In this document: piece after piece, positions 16,830 to 26,990 of the stretch
How the letters are laid out: every line of letters begins with the position of its first letter
Numbering within the stretch: position 1 is the first letter of the stretch
DNA from: Domibacillus mangrovi
GTDB taxonomy: Bacteria > Bacillota > Bacilli > Bacillales > Domibacillaceae
DNA length: 64,000 bases
Direction of reading: 5' to 3'
Assembly (NCBI RefSeq): GCF_001906925.1
Contig: NZ_MRWQ01000001.1
Span: 478,012 to 542,011 of the forward strand
Position numbers and translations under genes: made by a program
The notes under the pieces: generated by a model
The model's database searches: none
Seen by the model: only the letters and a program-made list of their open reading frames with translations
What the model was told of the DNA's origin: nothing

Positions 16830-19451
16830 TTACTTTGCATCATACCACGTCGGTCCAAATGAATAATCGACCTTGAGCGGTACATCAAGTTTAAACGCCT
16901 GCTCCATGACGTCCGGAACAACGCTTTTCATTTTGTCAATTTCTTCTTTTGGTACGTCAAAAATTAATTCATCGTGCACCTGTAACAGAAGTTTTGATGT
17001 TAACGTTTCTTTTTCAAGCCGTGCTGCGGCATCAATCATTGCTTTTTTAATAATATCTGCTGCACTTCCTTGAATTGGCGTGTTCATTGCCGTCCGTTCA
17101 CCAAATGAACGCAAATTGAAGTTGCGGCTCGTTACTTCTGGAATATAGCGTCGTCTATTTAACAGCGTCGTCACATACCCATTTTCTTTCGCTTCACGAA
17201 TAACATTGCTCATATATTCTTTTACACCCGGATACGTTTTTAAATAGCGCTCAATAAATTCGGCCGCTTCTTTTCTCGTAATGCCAAGATTTTGGGATAA
17301 GCCGTAATCACTGATCCCGTATACGATGCCAAAATTGACGGCTTTTGCCTGGCGGCGCATATCCGATGTTACAGCCTCACTGTCAACATGAAATACTTCC
17401 ATTGCTGTTGCTGTATGAATATCCATATCTTGACGAAACGCCTCAATTAATTTTTCATCACCGGAAATGTGAGCGAGAACGCGTAGTTCAATTTGTGAGT
17501 AATCGGCGGCAAATAGAACAGAGTCTGATTTTCCAGGAATAAATGCTTGTCTAATTTTCCGTCCTTCCTCCAAACGAATTGGAATGTTTTGCAAGTTTGG
17601 TTCTGTTGAACTTAAACGGCCAGTCTGTGTCAATGCTTGATTAAAACGCGTATGAATTTTATGTGTATCTGAATCAGCTACTTTTAAAAGCCCTTCAATA
17701 TAAGTCGATTGCAACTTGCCGATTTGGCGGTAGTCTAGAATATGCTGAACGATCTCATGAGACGGAGCCAGTTTTTCTAATACGTCCGCCGATGTAGAAT
17801 AGCCCGTTTTCGTTTTTTTAAACGGCGGCAGTCCAAGCTTTTCAAATAAAATGACCCCAAGCTGTTTTGGTGAATTAATATTAAATTCAGTGCCCGCAAG
17901 ACGATGAATGGTCTGCTCCATTTCAGCAAGTCGTTTTTTCAGTTCAATACCCATTTCCTCTAAACGATTCATATCAACTCGGACGCCTTCTGATTCCATA
18001 TCTGCTAAAATAAGGGCGAGTGGCAGCTCTAGCTCATCAAACAATTTACTCTGACTGTTTTCAGATAGTTCTCTCCGGCACGTATCATCAAGTCGACTAA
18101 GCGCTTCTGCTTTTGCGCTAACGTGTTTAGCGTATACCTCTTCAGCCGGCAGCGCTCGCTTCGCTCCTTTTCCATAAACCGCTTCATCCGATGCGATTCC
18201 TGTTTCGCCGTGAAGTTTAGCAACAGCTGCAAAATCTTCTGGAGACTCAGATGGATTGATTAAATACGAAGCCAGAAACACGTCAAAATCAATGCCTGCG
18301 AGTTCAATTCCATGACGGCGCAGAGCAATGATGGTTCTTTTTGCATCGAAAACCGTTTTGCGGATAGACTTATTCTCTGCCCATTGTTTAAATACATCTG
18401 ATTCAATAGCGTTCTTTGCTGACATAAAACACGTACCATTCCGTCCCGAAACAGCGACTGCTACGACAGGTGATTTATGATAGTTTACATCGATCATTTC
18501 GACATATATTGCGTTGACCTGTTCAAAATGAGCCGGTTCTGGGGAATCTATGATATCAAATGAAACATCTTCCATTACTGTTTCTTCCGATCGATTTAGC
18601 CCATCAAGAAGCGTTTTAAATTCAAGATCACGGAACAAATTGTATTGTTGATCTTCGTCTGCTCCGTTATAAATAAGCCGGTCTATTGTTAAATCAAGCG
18701 GTACAGTGCGCATAATCGTCGCCAGTTCTCTACTTAAGCGTGCCAAATCTTTATGTTCATGCAATTTTTCTTTTAATTTTGCCCCGCTCACGTCATCGAT
18801 CGATTCAAGCAATGCTTCTACTGTGTGAAATTGCTTTAACAGTTTAATCGCTGTTTTTTCGCCAATGCCTGGCACACCCGGAATGTTGTCAGATGTATCG
18901 CCCATCAGCCCTTTCATATCAATAATTTGATTAGGTGTCAGTCCATACTTTTCCTGCACATGCTCTGGTGTATACTCTTCAATATCCGTAATGCCTTTTC
19001 TTGTTATGCACACTGTCGTTTTATCTGTTGCCAGCTGCGTCAAATCTTTATCTCCAGAGTACACTTTTATAAGAAAATCTTCTTTTTCTGCTTCAAGTGA
19101 CAACGTCCCGATAATATCATCTGCTTCGTAATTTTGAAGTTCGTAATACGCAATCCCATATGCTTTCAATAATTCGCGTACGTATGAAAATTGCTCGGAT
19201 AATTCCGGCGGCGTTTTCTGGCGCGTTCCTTTATATTCTTTGTATGTTTCATGACGAAATGTCGTTTTGCCGGCATCAAATGCAACAAGAATGTGTGTCG
19301 GCTTTTCGTCTTTCACAATTTTATTTAACATCATGGCAAAACCATATACTGCATTCGTGTGCACACCTTTTGAATTGCTCAAAAGGGGCAACGCAAAAAA
19401 CGCCCGATATGCAATACTGTTTCCGTCAATCAGTACGAGTTTTTTTTCCAT
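16830..19451 (-). CDS. polA: DNA polymerase I
   Basis: 873 residues. 5'-nuclease domain (about 1-290: VLIDGNSIAYRAFF, YEADDIIGTL, GLMGDTSDNIPGVPGIGEKTA), 3'-5' exonuclease-like domain (about 300-465) and polymerase domain (470-873) with DYSQIELRVLAHIS, RRQAKAVNFGIVYG and LLLQVHDELIFD. The exonuclease-like domain lacks the DxE pair of active enzymes (here VEMID) and the Exo III tyrosine-aspartate motif, so proofreading is probably absent, as in other bacilli. The start at the ATG 19451 follows AAAGGAGGA. It heads polA-mutM-coaE. Confidence 0.97.
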   Translation of the reverse strand: MEKKLVLIDGNSIAYRAFFALPLLSNSKGVHTNAVYGFAMMLNKIVKDEKPTHILVAFDAGKTTFRHETYKEYKGTRQKTPPELSEQFSYVRELLKAYGIAYYELQNYEADDIIGTLSLEAEKEDFLIKVYSGDKDLTQLATDKTTVCITRKGITDIEEYTPEHVQEKYGLTPNQIIDMKGLMGDTSDNIPGVPGIGEKTAIKLLKQFHTVEALLESIDDVSGAKLKEKLHEHKDLARLSRELATIMRTVPLDLTIDRLIYNGADEDQQYNLFRDLEFKTLLDGLNRSEETVMEDVSFDIIDSPEPAHFEQVNAIYVEMIDVNYHKSPVVAVAVSGRNGTCFMSAKNAIESDVFKQWAENKSIRKTVFDAKRTIIALRRHGIELAGIDFDVFLASYLINPSESPEDFAAVAKLHGETGIASDEAVYGKGAKRALPAEEVYAKHVSAKAEALSRLDDTCRRELSENSQSKLFDELELPLALILADMESEGVRVDMNRLEEMGIELKKRLAEMEQTIHRLAGTEFNINSPKQLGVILFEKLGLPPFKKTKTGYSTSADVLEKLAPSHEIVQHILDYRQIGKLQSTYIEGLLKVADSDTHKIHTRFNQALTQTGRLSSTEPNLQNIPIRLEEGRKIRQAFIPGKSDSVLFAADYSQIELRVLAHISGDEKLIEAFRQDMDIHTATAMEVFHVDSEAVTSDMRRQAKAVNFGIVYGISDYGLSQNLGITRKEAAEFIERYLKTYPGVKEYMSNVIREAKENGYVTTLLNRRRYIPEVTSRNFNLRSFGERTAMNTPIQGSAADIIKKAMIDAAARLEKETLTSKLLLQVHDELIFDVPKEEIDKMKSVVPDVMEQAFKLDVPLKVDYSFGPTWYDAK

Positions 19452-19483
19452 AGGTCCTCCTTTGCACTCTAGATAAGTGCACA

Positions 19484-19550
19484 TCAAAAAAAGCCGTTAT
19501 TTTCTTTCTTATTCTACCATGTGCAGAACAAAAAAAGAAAACAACGGCTT
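19484..19550 (-). terminator. Long-stem terminator between phoR and polA
   Basis: 17-bp arms (19491-19507 with 19534-19550, one mismatch) ending AAGCCGTT/AACGGCTT, followed by seven T residues on the minus strand. A TAGAAT hexamer in the loop may serve as -10 element of polA. Confidence 0.75.
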
Positions 19551-19695
19551 CTTTCATCAGACCCGATTTAAAAAAGTGAGAGACCCCTTCAAACAAAGAT
19601 TTTATAAAAAGAGGACTCTCCTACATAAAGCTGGATAAAGGGGGGTTGATATTTACATCATAGCAGTTAATTATAAATGAAATGTAAACGGTTCA

Positions 19696-21471
19696 TTAAT
19701 TTTTTGTAAAATCATTCGAGAATTTTTTTTCAAAAGAAACGGTAAATGATGTTCCTTTACCTACTTCACTTTCTACACTAACTTTCCCATGATGTGCTTC
19801 CATAATATGTTTCACAATTGCAAGGCCAAGCCCAGTTCCGCCTGAATCACGGCTTCGTGCTTTATCCACACGATAAAAGCGCTCAAATATACGGGACATT
19901 TCTGTTTTTTCAATACCAATGCCTGTATCAGAAATAGTCACATGGACCATTTCTCCTGCATGGCTGCCTTTAACGATGATCGATCCACCCTGCGGTGTGT
20001 ACAAAATCGCATTCGTAATTAAATTTAAAAACACTTGCTTTAAACGGTATTCATCTCCTGAAATCAGCAATTCTTCTGTCAGTTCAACATGCCAATCAAT
20101 TTGCTTTGTTTCCATTCTATTTTCAAGTGTCATAATAACTTCTTCCAGCAGTTTATTTAATGAAATAGACGAGACATTCAGTACGAGTCCCTTCTGCTCA
20201 ATTTTCGACAAGTCTAATAAGTCTGCGACAAGTGTTTCCATCCGTTCGCTTTCCTTCCAAATAATATCCAGAAACAAGGTTGCTGCGTCTGGATCATTTA
20301 AGGCGCCGTCAAGCAATGTTTCCGAAAATCCTTTAATAGATGTAATCGGTGTTTTCAGTTCATGTGATACATTTGCAACAAAGTCTTTTCTCATTTGTTC
20401 CAAGTGCTTCAATTCGGTAATGTCATGAAAAACAACTAAAATGCCTTTCCATTCATCATTCGTTCCAATAATAGGCGCCCCCGACACTTCAAATTCTTTT
20501 TGCTCCAATTGCAGCGGAATCATCATTTGCCGGCGAACATTTTTTTCCGTCATAAATACTTCTTCCACAATACCTGTCACTTCTTTTTGTACGATTGCTT
20601 CATGATACCGCTTTTTGATAATCCGCCCGTTGCCAAACATTTTTTTAAATGCACGATTGGCCATAATAATATATCCTCGGTCATCAATAAGCAGCAGGCC
20701 ACTTTCAATATTTTCAATTAATGTTGTTAATCGATTTTGATGAACTTCCTGCGCCTGCATCATTTCCTGCAAGTTTCGTGCAAGTATATTAACCGACGTA
20801 TTCAGCGTGCCAATTTCATCTGGTGGCATTTCATACGTACGCGCCCGATAATTCCCTTTAGCCAGCTCAATGGCAACAGCGGTTGCAGACTCAATAGGTT
20901 TAATATAATTGCGTGTGATTTTCATTCCTATCAATGCGATTAATATAAGTGACAAGCCAAGAGTGACTAATAATATAAGCCATATTTGTTTGTATAGGCC
21001 CTCTAGAGCATCGACACGCATACTCGTGACGATATATCCTTCTTTTTCCCCGTTTGTGTTAACAATGTCTCGCCAATGGTACTGCACGTCCATTTTCCGG
21101 CGCAGTGAATTTTGATATGTTTCCGGATTAAGCGATCCCGCGATCCGCTTGACGACATCCAAATGTATTTCAGTGTTACTCGCATCCATGCCGCCACTGT
21201 CATATAATATGGTTCCATCACTGTTCGCTACACTTAATCGTGTCCCCATTTGCTCACTCCATTCGCTAAGCATAATGGGGTTCATAAAGGCAATGCCTCC
21301 CCTATTTCCAATTACATCTGCGAACAGCACGGTTTCTTTTTCAAGCCTTTCATTGATTGTCTCCAAATAATACATTTTAAATAAATGACCGAGCGATATA
21401 CCAAGTGCCAGGAGCATGATTACAATAAGTGTAAGGAGTGATAAAAAGAGTCGCGTCCGAGAATTAATCAT
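19696..21471 (-). CDS. phoR: Phosphate-starvation sensor histidine kinase PhoR
   Basis: 591 residues. Transmembrane helices at about 8-31 and 161-183 bracket an extracytoplasmic sensing domain. These are followed by HAMP (184-236), PAS (about 245-355), HisKA with phospho-acceptor H370 in FVANVSHELKTPITSIKGF, and the HATPase domain with N box NLITNAILYTPQGG, G1 DTGIGIEK and G2 GGTGLGLAIVKHI. It phosphorylates PhoP when phosphate is scarce. The ATG overlaps the phoP stop codon (ATGA). Confidence 0.93.
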   Translation of the reverse strand: MINSRTRLFLSLLTLIVIMLLALGISLGHLFKMYYLETINERLEKETVLFADVIGNRGGIAFMNPIMLSEWSEQMGTRLSVANSDGTILYDSGGMDASNTEIHLDVVKRIAGSLNPETYQNSLRRKMDVQYHWRDIVNTNGEKEGYIVTSMRVDALEGLYKQIWLILLVTLGLSLILIALIGMKITRNYIKPIESATAVAIELAKGNYRARTYEMPPDEIGTLNTSVNILARNLQEMMQAQEVHQNRLTTLIENIESGLLLIDDRGYIIMANRAFKKMFGNGRIIKKRYHEAIVQKEVTGIVEEVFMTEKNVRRQMMIPLQLEQKEFEVSGAPIIGTNDEWKGILVVFHDITELKHLEQMRKDFVANVSHELKTPITSIKGFSETLLDGALNDPDAATLFLDIIWKESERMETLVADLLDLSKIEQKGLVLNVSSISLNKLLEEVIMTLENRMETKQIDWHVELTEELLISGDEYRLKQVFLNLITNAILYTPQGGSIIVKGSHAGEMVHVTISDTGIGIEKTEMSRIFERFYRVDKARSRDSGGTGLGLAIVKHIMEAHHGKVSVESEVGKGTSFTVSFEKKFSNDFTKN

Positions 21472-22184
21472 GCGTCTTTCGGTTCTTCCAACTTGTATCC
21501 AAGACCGCGAATTGTTTTAATATATTGCGGTTTTTTCGTATTTTCCTCTATTTTTTCACGCAAATGACTAATGTGAACGTCGACAATGCGTGTATCTCCG
21601 ACAAAGTCATATTTCCAGACCGCACTAAGCAATTGATCTCTTGTTAAAACACGTGTTTTATTTTCAGCTAGAAACAAAAGAAGCTCAAATTCTTTCGGCG
21701 TCAAATCTAGCAAGTTCTTTTGGTAATACGCTTCGTATTTTTCAGGGAATAACGTTAAATCTGCTACTTCAATATATTGATCCGTTTTACTTTCTACTTC
21801 AATTGGTTCAGATGATGGCTTCTGCACACGTCGTAAGATTGCTTTTACACGGGCAATTAATTCTCTGGGACTAAATGGCTTCGTCATATAATCATCTGCA
21901 CCAAGTTCAAGACCAAGCACTTTATCAAACTCTTCATCTTTTGCCGTTAACATCAAGATCGGTGTTGTCACACGGCGTTGCCGTAAATCTTTGCACACTT
22001 CCATTCCGTCAAACTTCGGAAGCATCCAGTCAAGAATAATCAAGTCCGGTGATATTTCTTCTGCACGACGAAGTGCTTCTTCTCCATCAAATGCTGTTTC
22101 CACCATGAACCCAGATTGCTCTAAATTGTATTTAATTAACGTAACGATAGATGACTCGTCATCTACGACTAAAATTTTCTTCAT
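21468..22184 (-). CDS. phoP: Phosphate-starvation response regulator PhoP
   Basis: OmpR-class regulator, 238 residues. Receiver domain 1-120 with acidic pocket DDE at 8-10 and phospho-acceptor D52 (IILDWMLPKFDG). The C-terminal winged helix runs about 140-235 (LTPKEFELLLFLAENKTRVLTRDQLL). ATG behind GAGGGAGGA. Candidate -10 TATAAT is at 22216-22221 with a weak -35. No clear Pho box was found in the short upstream gap. Confidence 0.94.
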   Translation of the reverse strand: MKKILVVDDESSIVTLIKYNLEQSGFMVETAFDGEEALRRAEEISPDLIILDWMLPKFDGMEVCKDLRQRRVTTPILMLTAKDEEFDKVLGLELGADDYMTKPFSPRELIARVKAILRRVQKPSSEPIEVESKTDQYIEVADLTLFPEKYEAYYQKNLLDLTPKEFELLLFLAENKTRVLTRDQLLSAVWKYDFVGDTRIVDVHISHLREKIEENTKKPQYIKTIRGLGYKLEEPKDA

Positions 22185-22281
22185 TTTGTCCTCCCTCGTT
22201 AAATGTCTACCTCCTATTATAGCGAATTTGTTTCGCTTGAGAAAGAGCCGTTCTACTTGTCAATACTGATATCACCTCATG

Positions 22282-22312
22282 AAAAAGGGCCTGCCAGTAA
22301 ATTGGCAGGCCC
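22282..22312 (-). terminator. Terminator of citZ-icd-mdh
   Basis: Perfect 10-bp stem GGGCCTGCCA/TGGCAGGCCC with T run on the minus strand, 14 bases after mdh. Confidence 0.9.
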
Positions 22313-22325
22313 TTTTCTATTACAT

Positions 22326-23267
22326 CTATGCAAGAACAGACATGACATTACGGACAGCTTCAGCCGATTTATCAAGACCCGCTTTTTCATCTGCAGTCAA
22401 TTCAAGCTCGATAATTTTTTCAATACCACCAGCGCCTAGAATAGTTGGAACGCCAAGGTACAATTCATTGTAGCCATATTCGCCTTCAAGGTAGGCAATT
22501 GCCGGTAAAATACGGCGTTGATCTTTCAAAATAGCCTCTGTCATTTCAACAAGTGACGCCGCTGGTGCATAATAAGCTGAACCGTTGCCTAGAAGCTGAA
22601 CAATTTCGCCGCCGCCTTTACGTGTACGTTCAACAATTGCATCAAGACGATCTTTCGAAATCAATGATTCAAGTGGTATGCCTCCTGCGTAAGAGTAGCG
22701 CACGAGTGGTACCATGTCGTCACCGTGTCCGCCAAGAACAAATCCAGTTACGTCTTTCACAGACACTTTCAATTCTTGGGCTACAAATGTGCGGAAGCGA
22801 GCAGTATCTAGAACACCTGATTGACCGATGACACGGTTTTTCGGGAATCCTGATTCTTTCAATACCGTGTATGTCATAGCATCAACTGGGTTTGTCAATA
22901 CGATGATTGTACAGTTCGGAGAATATTTGACGATTTCAGCTGTAACAGATTTCATTACTTTTTGATTCGTTTGAACAAGGTCGTCACGGCTCATGCCTGG
23001 TTTACGTGCAATACCTGCTGTAATGATGACAACATCAGAGTCGGCTGTATCTGCATAATCAGATGTACCCGTAATATTTGCATCAAAGCCTTGAACAGGA
23101 CTTGCTTCTAGCATATCAAGCGCTTTTCCTTTCGTTGGTCCTTCAGCTTGTGGGATATCAACGAGAATAACATCGCTCAGTTCTTTTTGAGCAAGAAGGA
23201 AAGCTGTTGTTGCACCAGTGAAACCGCCGCCGATGACAGATACTTTTTTACGATTATATGTTGTCAT
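22326..23267 (-). CDS. mdh: Malate dehydrogenase
   Basis: NAD-dependent malate to oxaloacetate step of the TCA cycle. 313 residues of the LDH-like (MDH type 3) family. Rossmann motif [14 protein letters not shown] at 9-22, substrate arginines in [13 protein letters not shown] (near 85-97) and R-containing VLDTARFR, catalytic His in [16 protein letters not shown] near 180. Third gene of citZ-icd-mdh, 67 bases after icd. Confidence 0.96.
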   Translation of the reverse strand: MTTYNRKKVSVIGGGFTGATTAFLLAQKELSDVILVDIPQAEGPTKGKALDMLEASPVQGFDANITGTSDYADTADSDVVIITAGIARKPGMSRDDLVQTNQKVMKSVTAEIVKYSPNCTIIVLTNPVDAMTYTVLKESGFPKNRVIGQSGVLDTARFRTFVAQELKVSVKDVTGFVLGGHGDDMVPLVRYSYAGGIPLESLISKDRLDAIVERTRKGGGEIVQLLGNGSAYYAPAASLVEMTEAILKDQRRILPAIAYLEGEYGYNELYLGVPTILGAGGIEKIIELELTADEKAGLDKSAEAVRNVMSVLA

Positions 23268-23334
23268 AATAAAAGCCCTCCTTATTCATTAGCTTGCAAA
23301 TGTATAGCTTCTCCCTAAAAAGGGAGCTTTTACA

Positions 23335-24603
23335 TTAAAGATTTTTGATCAATTCATCAGCAAATTCAGAGCATTTTACTTCTGTTGCACCGTCCATAAG
23401 GCGGGCAAAGTCATATGTTACAACTTTAGATGAAATCGTGTTTTCAACTGATTTTGTGATCATGTTTGCAGCTTCGTTCCATCCAAGATGCTCAAGAAGA
23501 AGAACACCTGACAAAAGAACAGAAGATGGGTTTACTTTATCAAGACCTGCATATTTAGGAGCTGTCCCATGAGTTGCTTCAAAAATGGCATGGCCTGTTT
23601 CATAGTTAATGTTCGCACCAGGAGCGATGCCAATTCCGCCTACTTGCGCTGCAAGAGCATCGGAAATATAATCGCCGTTCAAATTCATTGTTGCGACAAC
23701 ATCAAACTCTTTTGGACGAGTCAAAATTTGTTGCAAGAAGATGTCTGCAATTGAATCTTTCACGATTAATTTGCCAGCTGCTTCCGCGTCAGATTGTGCT
23801 TTGTTTGCCGCATCCGCACCTTGTTCATCTTTAATTTTATCATATTGAGCCCATGTGAAGACTTGATCACCAAATTCTTTTTCAGCAAGCTCATAGCCCC
23901 ATGTTTTAAATGCACCTTCTGTAAATTTCATAATGTTGCCTTTATGGACGAGTGTTAGCGATTTACGTCCTTCTTTAATCGCATAATTCAAAGCTGCGCG
24001 TACAAGACGTTCCGTTCCTTCTTTTGATACAGGCTTAATGCCGATACCAGATGTTTCAGGGAAACGGATTTTATTTACACCCATTTCATTTTGAAGGAAG
24101 CCAATCAATTTTTTCACTTCATCAGAGCCTTCTGCGTACTCGATACCTGCATAAATATCTTCTGTATTCTCACGGAAAATAACCATATCTGTGTCTTCAG
24201 GACGCTTAACAGGTGAAGGAACACCGTCAAAATAGCGAACCGGGCGAAGACATACGAAAAGATCCAATTCTTGACGAAGTGCTACGTTCAATGAACGAAT
24301 ACCGCCGCCGACAGGAGTTGTGAGAGGTCCTTTAATGGCGATTAAATATTGATCGATCTCATCTAGCGTTGCTTTTGGGAGCCACTCGCCTGTTTGGTTA
24401 AATGCTTTTTCACCGGCAAGAACTTCTTTCCAAACGATTTTCTTTTCACCGCTGTATGCTTTTTCAACTGCCGCGTCTAATACGCGTGATGCTGCCTCCC
24501 AAATATCAGGACCAATTCCATCACCTTCAATAAAAGGAATGACCGGGTTGTTTGGTACGTTTAGCTCTCCATTTTGCATTGTAATTTTTGCGCCTTGAGT
24601 CAT
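23335..24603 (-). CDS. icd: Isocitrate dehydrogenase (NADP)
   Basis: 422-residue homodimeric enzyme converting isocitrate to 2-oxoglutarate. Substrate-binding [25 protein letters not shown] near 102-126, [11 protein letters not shown] near 145, metal-binding [17 protein letters not shown] near 304-320 and NADP-binding HGTAPKYAG near 345-353. I start at the ATG 24603, which has GGAGGG upstream. The ten extra codons upstream are not needed. The gene sits between citZ and mdh. Confidence 0.96.
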   Translation of the reverse strand: MTQGAKITMQNGELNVPNNPVIPFIEGDGIGPDIWEAASRVLDAAVEKAYSGEKKIVWKEVLAGEKAFNQTGEWLPKATLDEIDQYLIAIKGPLTTPVGGGIRSLNVALRQELDLFVCLRPVRYFDGVPSPVKRPEDTDMVIFRENTEDIYAGIEYAEGSDEVKKLIGFLQNEMGVNKIRFPETSGIGIKPVSKEGTERLVRAALNYAIKEGRKSLTLVHKGNIMKFTEGAFKTWGYELAEKEFGDQVFTWAQYDKIKDEQGADAANKAQSDAEAAGKLIVKDSIADIFLQQILTRPKEFDVVATMNLNGDYISDALAAQVGGIGIAPGANINYETGHAIFEATHGTAPKYAGLDKVNPSSVLLSGVLLLEHLGWNEAANMITKSVENTISSKVVTYDFARLMDGATEVKCSEFADELIKNL

Positions 24604-24717
24604 CTTACTATTCCCTCCAAGTTCCATAATCAAAGGTTAGAGTCTATATTTTCTGACCTTCGTTTGCCACATTCATAGTACACTAATTTTTAGTTTAGTT
24701 GCAAATGCTTACTTTAA

Positions 24718-25836
24718 TTAGCCTCGTTCGTTGATTGGCACGTATTTTTGCATATCCGGACCTGTATACTCAGCACGCGGACGGATCAGTCTGTTATTCG
24801 CATACTGCTCCATAATATGGGCAAGCCAACCAGATGCACGGCTGACCGCAAAAATCGGTGTAAACAAGTCATGCTCAATTCCGAGACTATGGTAAACAGA
24901 AGCTGAATAAAAATCAACGTTCGGCGGAAGATCTTTTTGCCCCGTCACAAGACGTTCAATCTCCACAGACATATCATATAATTGCGGCTCACCTGTCTGT
25001 TCTGTTAAACGTTTCGACATCTCCCGAAGATGCTTCGCACGTGGATCTCCTTGGCGGTATACACGGTGGCCGAATCCCATGATTTTTTCTTTTTTATTTA
25101 ATTTCTCGAGAATATACGGTTCTACATTATCCGGAGAACCAATTTCCATCAACATTTTCATAACTTGCTCGTTTGCGCCACCATGAAGCGGACCTTTCAA
25201 TGCGCCAAGAGCTGCGGTCACGCCTGAATACATGTCAGAAAGAGTGGCAACACATACACGCGCTGTAAATGTAGAAGCATTCAATTCATGGTCAGCATGA
25301 AGAACGAGTGCTTTGTCAAATGCTTCAATTTCAACATCTGTCGGCTCCTTGCCGGACAACATGTATAAAAAGTTTGCCGCGATGCCGTATTCCTTTTTAG
25401 GTGCAACAGGCTCTTGGCCTTTACGAATGCGTGCAAAAGCTGTAACAAGTGCCGGAATTTTAGCTTGAATACGAATCGCTTTCCGGTAATTTGCTTCATC
25501 TGTCATCACGTCTGCTTCGTCATCGTAAAGACCAAGTAGTGAAACTGTTGTACGAAGAGCAGCCATCGGATGAACTTTGTTAATGGGATACATTTTGAAA
25601 TGTTCAATAATTTCTTGAGGTATGTCATAGCTTTCCTTAAGTTGTTCTTTCAACTCATTAAGCTGTGCCTGTGTTGGAAGACTGCGGTGCCAAAGTAAAT
25701 AAATGACTTCTTCAAAACTCGCATTTTGAGCCAAATCGTCAATATCATAGCCTGCATATGTAAGTGTGTCATCAATGATAGAGCTGACAGATGACGTCGT
25801 AGCAACTACTCCTTCAAGTCCGCGTGCAGTTGTCAT
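24718..25836 (-). CDS. citZ: Citrate synthase
   Basis: First TCA-cycle enzyme, 372 residues like B. subtilis CitZ. Catalytic residues lie in GPLHGGANEQVMKML (first His), GFGHRVYRQGDPRA (second His) and the Asp of NVDFYSASVYHSLGI. The start at the ATG 25836 (MTTARGLEGVVATTSSVSS) is preceded by AAGGAGAG. The long upstream reading is rejected because it covers the untranslated leader with its operator-like palindrome. Confidence 0.96.
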   Translation of the reverse strand: MTTARGLEGVVATTSSVSSIIDDTLTYAGYDIDDLAQNASFEEVIYLLWHRSLPTQAQLNELKEQLKESYDIPQEIIEHFKMYPINKVHPMAALRTTVSLLGLYDDEADVMTDEANYRKAIRIQAKIPALVTAFARIRKGQEPVAPKKEYGIAANFLYMLSGKEPTDVEIEAFDKALVLHADHELNASTFTARVCVATLSDMYSGVTAALGALKGPLHGGANEQVMKMLMEIGSPDNVEPYILEKLNKKEKIMGFGHRVYRQGDPRAKHLREMSKRLTEQTGEPQLYDMSVEIERLVTGQKDLPPNVDFYSASVYHSLGIEHDLFTPIFAVSRASGWLAHIMEQYANNRLIRPRAEYTGPDMQKYVPINERG

Positions 25837-25901
25837 AAGATTATCTCTCCTTCGCCTTTTAATTTCCCCATTATCCACTTTTTTATTTATGTATGCACGT
25901 G

Positions 25902-25919
25902 ACTGAGCAACTGCTCAGT
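25902..25919. promoter_or_regulatory. Operator-like palindrome in the citZ upstream region
   Basis: Perfect ACTGAGCA-AC-TGCTCAGT dyad about 65 bases upstream of the citZ start codon. Length and symmetry resemble TetR-family operators. It is not the CcpC (ATAA-N7-TTAT) or cre pattern known for citZ. The rest of the 300-base gap holds AT-rich promoter-like sequence around 25930-25960 and the hairpins listed next. Confidence 0.4.
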
Positions 25920-26011
25920 ACCATTTTAAAAAATAAAAAAGCTTAATTCTTTATATACGCTTTTTTGAACAAAAAAATGGATGTAACATTCGAAAAAGTG
26001 GACGCTTACAC

Positions 26012-26033
26012 TGCTTATTATAAACAATAAGCA
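26012..26033. repeat. Small dyad between citZ and the TM2-domain gene
   Basis: TGCTTATT-ATAAAC-AATAAGCA, 8-bp perfect arms. Its AT-rich LysR-like symmetry could be a regulator site such as CcpC. It is not a clean match to the published CcpC pattern. Confidence 0.35.
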
Positions 26034-26050
26034 CCTGTTTGTGAATTAAA

Positions 26051-26108
26051 ACGTGTCAAAAAGTTCGAAATTTTTTTATGAATCATTTACATTTCGAACT
26101 CGACACGT
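26051..26108. repeat. Long inverted repeat downstream of the TM2-domain gene
   Basis: Arms ACGTGTC-AAAA-AGTTCGAAAT (26051-26071) and ATTTCGAACT-C-GACACGT (26091-26108) pair over 17 bases with a small internal loop. On the minus strand TTTTAATT follows, so it may act as terminator of the upstream small gene. The stem is unusually long and AT/CG-mixed for that role. Confidence 0.5.
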
Positions 26109-26139
26109 ATTGGATTTATGTTATTATGAAAAGTTTCAC

Positions 26140-26376
26140 CTAAAAACTTGAAGTGTTATTCTGTCGTTCAGCTGTTTTATACGCATCATAAATGCCCCAG
26201 ATCCAGACGATTGGATACGTTATGAAGCCTATTAACACGAACATAAGCGCCGCATTGACCATCTGTAAAACAATCAAGATAAGCCCTTTCATAATCTGTC
26301 CATTATAAATTTGGCCAACGCCTGACCAGAAAAAACTCAATACGGCAGCGATACCTGGATTTTTTATCATATTCAT
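26140..26376 (-). CDS. TM2-domain membrane protein
   Basis: 78-residue protein with the TM2 signature: NPGIAAVLSFFWSGVGQIYNGQ (first helix and polar turn), KGLILIVLQMVNAALMFVLIGF (second helix) and the closing YPIVWIWGIYDAYKTAE. Two or three membrane passes are predicted. The function of bacterial TM2 proteins is not established. The ATG follows AAAGGAG. Confidence 0.75.
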   Translation of the reverse strand: MNMIKNPGIAAVLSFFWSGVGQIYNGQIMKGLILIVLQMVNAALMFVLIGFITYPIVWIWGIYDAYKTAERQNNTSSF

Positions 26377-26464
26377 CTTGCTCCTTTCTCCGTTTTCTCA
26401 CTATACTTATACGATAAAATGAATATAATAGTTTCATTAATCTTTATAAAAAATCTGTTTTTTA

Positions 26465-26920
26465 TTAATTAAAAAAAGAAAATAATTTCATCGCATAGTA
26501 TGCGATGCCAGCACCGATAAGCGGCCCTACTGCCACACCGTTAAAAAGCGCAACCGCTAAAATGGTTCCGAAAACAAGTGCAGCTGTAATATGGGGATCT
26601 TCCGCTAGCAGCATCACTCCATTTTTCGCAATGAGCGCAACGAGCATACCTGCAATAAGTGCAATCCACGCATAAGGCGACTTGAGCGAAGCACCAAGAT
26701 CTTTAAATCCGATTGCACCGGTCGCAATTGGTGCCAGTACTGCAATCGTGATCACGGTTACACCCCAATTGATTCCATTTTTTTGCATAATATCAAACCA
26801 CTTCGCCTCAAGGCTTATTGCTTTTAATGCAATAAGCAATCCAGACGCGATGAGGAGCGATTGATTTTTGGCAATAAGACTGATTGCCAGCAATAAAAAT
26901 AAAAATAAATAAGCCTGCAT
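26465..26920 (-). CDS. ytwI: DUF441 membrane protein (YtwI-like)
   Basis: 151-residue, very hydrophobic protein with four to five predicted membrane segments (about 3-18, 22-38, 50-70, 82-104, 108-148). The pattern GVTVITIAVLAPIATG and the closing GVAVGPLIGAGIAYY are typical of the DUF441/UPF0756 family. Function unknown. It is divergent from ytvI, with a 70-base gap, as in B. subtilis. Confidence 0.82.
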   Translation of the reverse strand: MQAYLFLFLLLAISLIAKNQSLLIASGLLIALKAISLEAKWFDIMQKNGINWGVTVITIAVLAPIATGAIGFKDLGASLKSPYAWIALIAGMLVALIAKNGVMLLAEDPHITAALVFGTILAVALFNGVAVGPLIGAGIAYYAMKLFSFFN

Positions 26921-26990
26921 GCTACCCTCCTAAAAAAAAGACGCATGGCTACCTCCATTTCTTCATACGAGTAAAGAAGGGGGGGACGCC

